DNA of 6,074 nucleotides from contig CAAEOW010000013.1 in assembly GCA_900757705.1 (NCBI GenBank), positions 1-6,074 of the forward strand, read 5' to 3'. The notes beneath the pieces are model-generated. The model was given only the letters and a program-made list of their open reading frames with translations. It was not told where the DNA came from and did not search any database. Source of the DNA: an uncultured Collinsella sp. (GTDB lineage: Bacteria > Actinomycetota > Coriobacteriia > Coriobacteriales > Coriobacteriaceae). The position numbers and the translations under genes were made by a program. Positions 5,726 through 6,074 of the stretch are shown in pieces (position 1 is the stretch's first letter; each line of letters begins with the position of its first letter).

Positions 5726-5989
5726 CTACTCGCCAAGACCGCTCTTGATGAGCTCGATGGCAGCAGCCAGAGCCTCGGCCTCGTCGGCGCCGTCGCACTT
5801 GACCTCGACCTCGGTGCCGCAGGGGATACCAGCAGCCATGAGGGCCATCGGGGACTTGCCGTTGACCTCCTTCTCGGGGGTGACGACCGTCACGTCACAG
5901 GCGTACTTGCCCATGGTGGAGGCGAACAGACCAGCCGGACGCATGTGCAGACCCTGAGGATTAACGAGGGTAGCCTTCTCAGAAACCAT
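5726..5989 (-). CDS. ptsH: PTS phosphocarrier protein HPr
   Basis: HPr is the small cytoplasmic carrier that accepts phosphate from Enzyme I on a histidine and hands it to the sugar-specific EIIA domains. From ATG 5989 it has 87 residues, the normal size. NPQGLHMRPAG places the phospho-acceptor at H15 with R17 beside it, exactly the family positions. VNGKSPMALMAAG places a serine at 46, the regulatory site that HPr kinase modifies in many Gram-positive bacteria. Residue 47 is Pro rather than the usual Ile. The start is chosen because AAGGAG (5996-6001) lies 6 bases before it and because it sets H15 correctly. A longer in-frame ATG start at 6046 would begin inside the leader hairpin region. 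The ribosome binding site is inside an inverted repeat (see the leader). ptsI follows downstream. Confidence 0.97.
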   Translation of the reverse strand: MVSEKATLVNPQGLHMRPAGLFASTMGKYACDVTVVTPEKEVNGKSPMALMAAGIPCGTEVEVKCDGADEAEALAAAIELIKSGLGE

Positions 5990-5992
5990 AAT

Positions 5993-6039
5993 TGACTCCT
6001 TTTTGTGTTTAACCCCTGTCATGCATGTGGCAGGAGTCA
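5993..6039 (-). promoter_or_regulatory. ptsH leader: alternative hairpins, one covering the ribosome binding site
   Basis: The minus-strand leader contains a perfect 8-base inverted repeat, TGACTCCT (6032-6039) and AGGAGTCA (5993-6000). The second arm includes the ptsH Shine-Dalgarno sequence, three bases before the ATG. The first arm can instead pair with a nearer segment: CAGGGGTT (6011-6018) pairs with GACTCCTG (6031-6038), giving eight pairs including two G-U. The two pairings share the first arm and exclude each other. A CATGCATG palindrome (6020-6027) sits in the inner loop. The complementarity is seen directly; its regulatory use is inferred. Confidence 0.5.
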
Positions 6040-6053
6040 GATTCACGACGTTG

Positions 6054-6062
6054 TTTATATTA
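6054..6062 (-). promoter_or_regulatory. Possible -10 region of the ptsH promoter
   Basis: The minus strand reads TAATATAAA, giving overlapping -10 candidates TAATAT (6057-6062) and TATAAA (6054-6059). Transcription would start near 6046-6050, so both arms of the leader inverted repeat would be in the RNA. The matching -35 box would lie beyond position 6074, outside the window, so the call cannot be completed. Confidence 0.4.
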
Positions 6063-6074
6063 ACTCACATCAAA

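Noticed and set aside
5990..6046. A 19-residue extension of HPr from an upstream ATG at 6046.
   Set aside because: The shorter start puts the active histidine at 15 and the serine at 46 and has a strong AAGGAG, so the longer frame is leader RNA.

Overview
All supported genes lie on the minus strand, so the window reads right to left as: ptsH (HPr), ptsI (Enzyme I), a PfkB/FruK-type sugar-phosphate kinase, a second paralogous kinase, cca (tRNA nucleotidyltransferase) and a tRNA-Glu(CTC) gene. The high GC content, strong GC-ending codon preference and actinobacterial flavour of the proteins suggest a member of the Coriobacteriia, for example a gut Collinsella. That assignment is an inference from general character, not from a database match.

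The right half (about 3890-6074) holds the general phosphotransferase system (PTS) pair. Enzyme I takes phosphate from phosphoenolpyruvate and passes it to HPr at His15. The two genes are not tightly fused: a 133-base gap between them carries a terminator-like hairpin and a possible second promoter. Upstream of ptsH, the leader holds two mutually exclusive pairings. One of them exactly covers the Shine-Dalgarno sequence, which makes it the best candidate for an undescribed regulatory element here.

The middle (about 1690-3815) holds two 310-residue kinases of the 1-phosphofructokinase/LacC branch of the PfkB family, identical at about half their positions. The distal one (2882-3814) follows ptsI by 74 bases and is probably cotranscribed with it, ending at a very strong terminator at 2821-2854. 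The second (1766-2698) starts its own unit after that terminator and ends at another strong terminator at 1697-1732. Both carry Cys-Ala-Gly-Asp where the family normally has Gly-Ala-Gly-Asp. The ptsI-linked copy also changes a normally conserved substrate-site Asn to Asp. A plausible joint role is for PTS uptake to make sugar 1- or 6-phosphates, which these kinases convert to bisphosphates for glycolysis. No PTS permease (EII) gene is present in the window to fix the sugar.

The left end (2-1601) holds a complete class II CCA-adding enzyme with a C-terminal HD domain, then a tRNA-Glu gene with its own well-spaced promoter. No gene-free stretch exceeds 300 bases. No mobile elements, CRISPR arrays or broken genes were seen.
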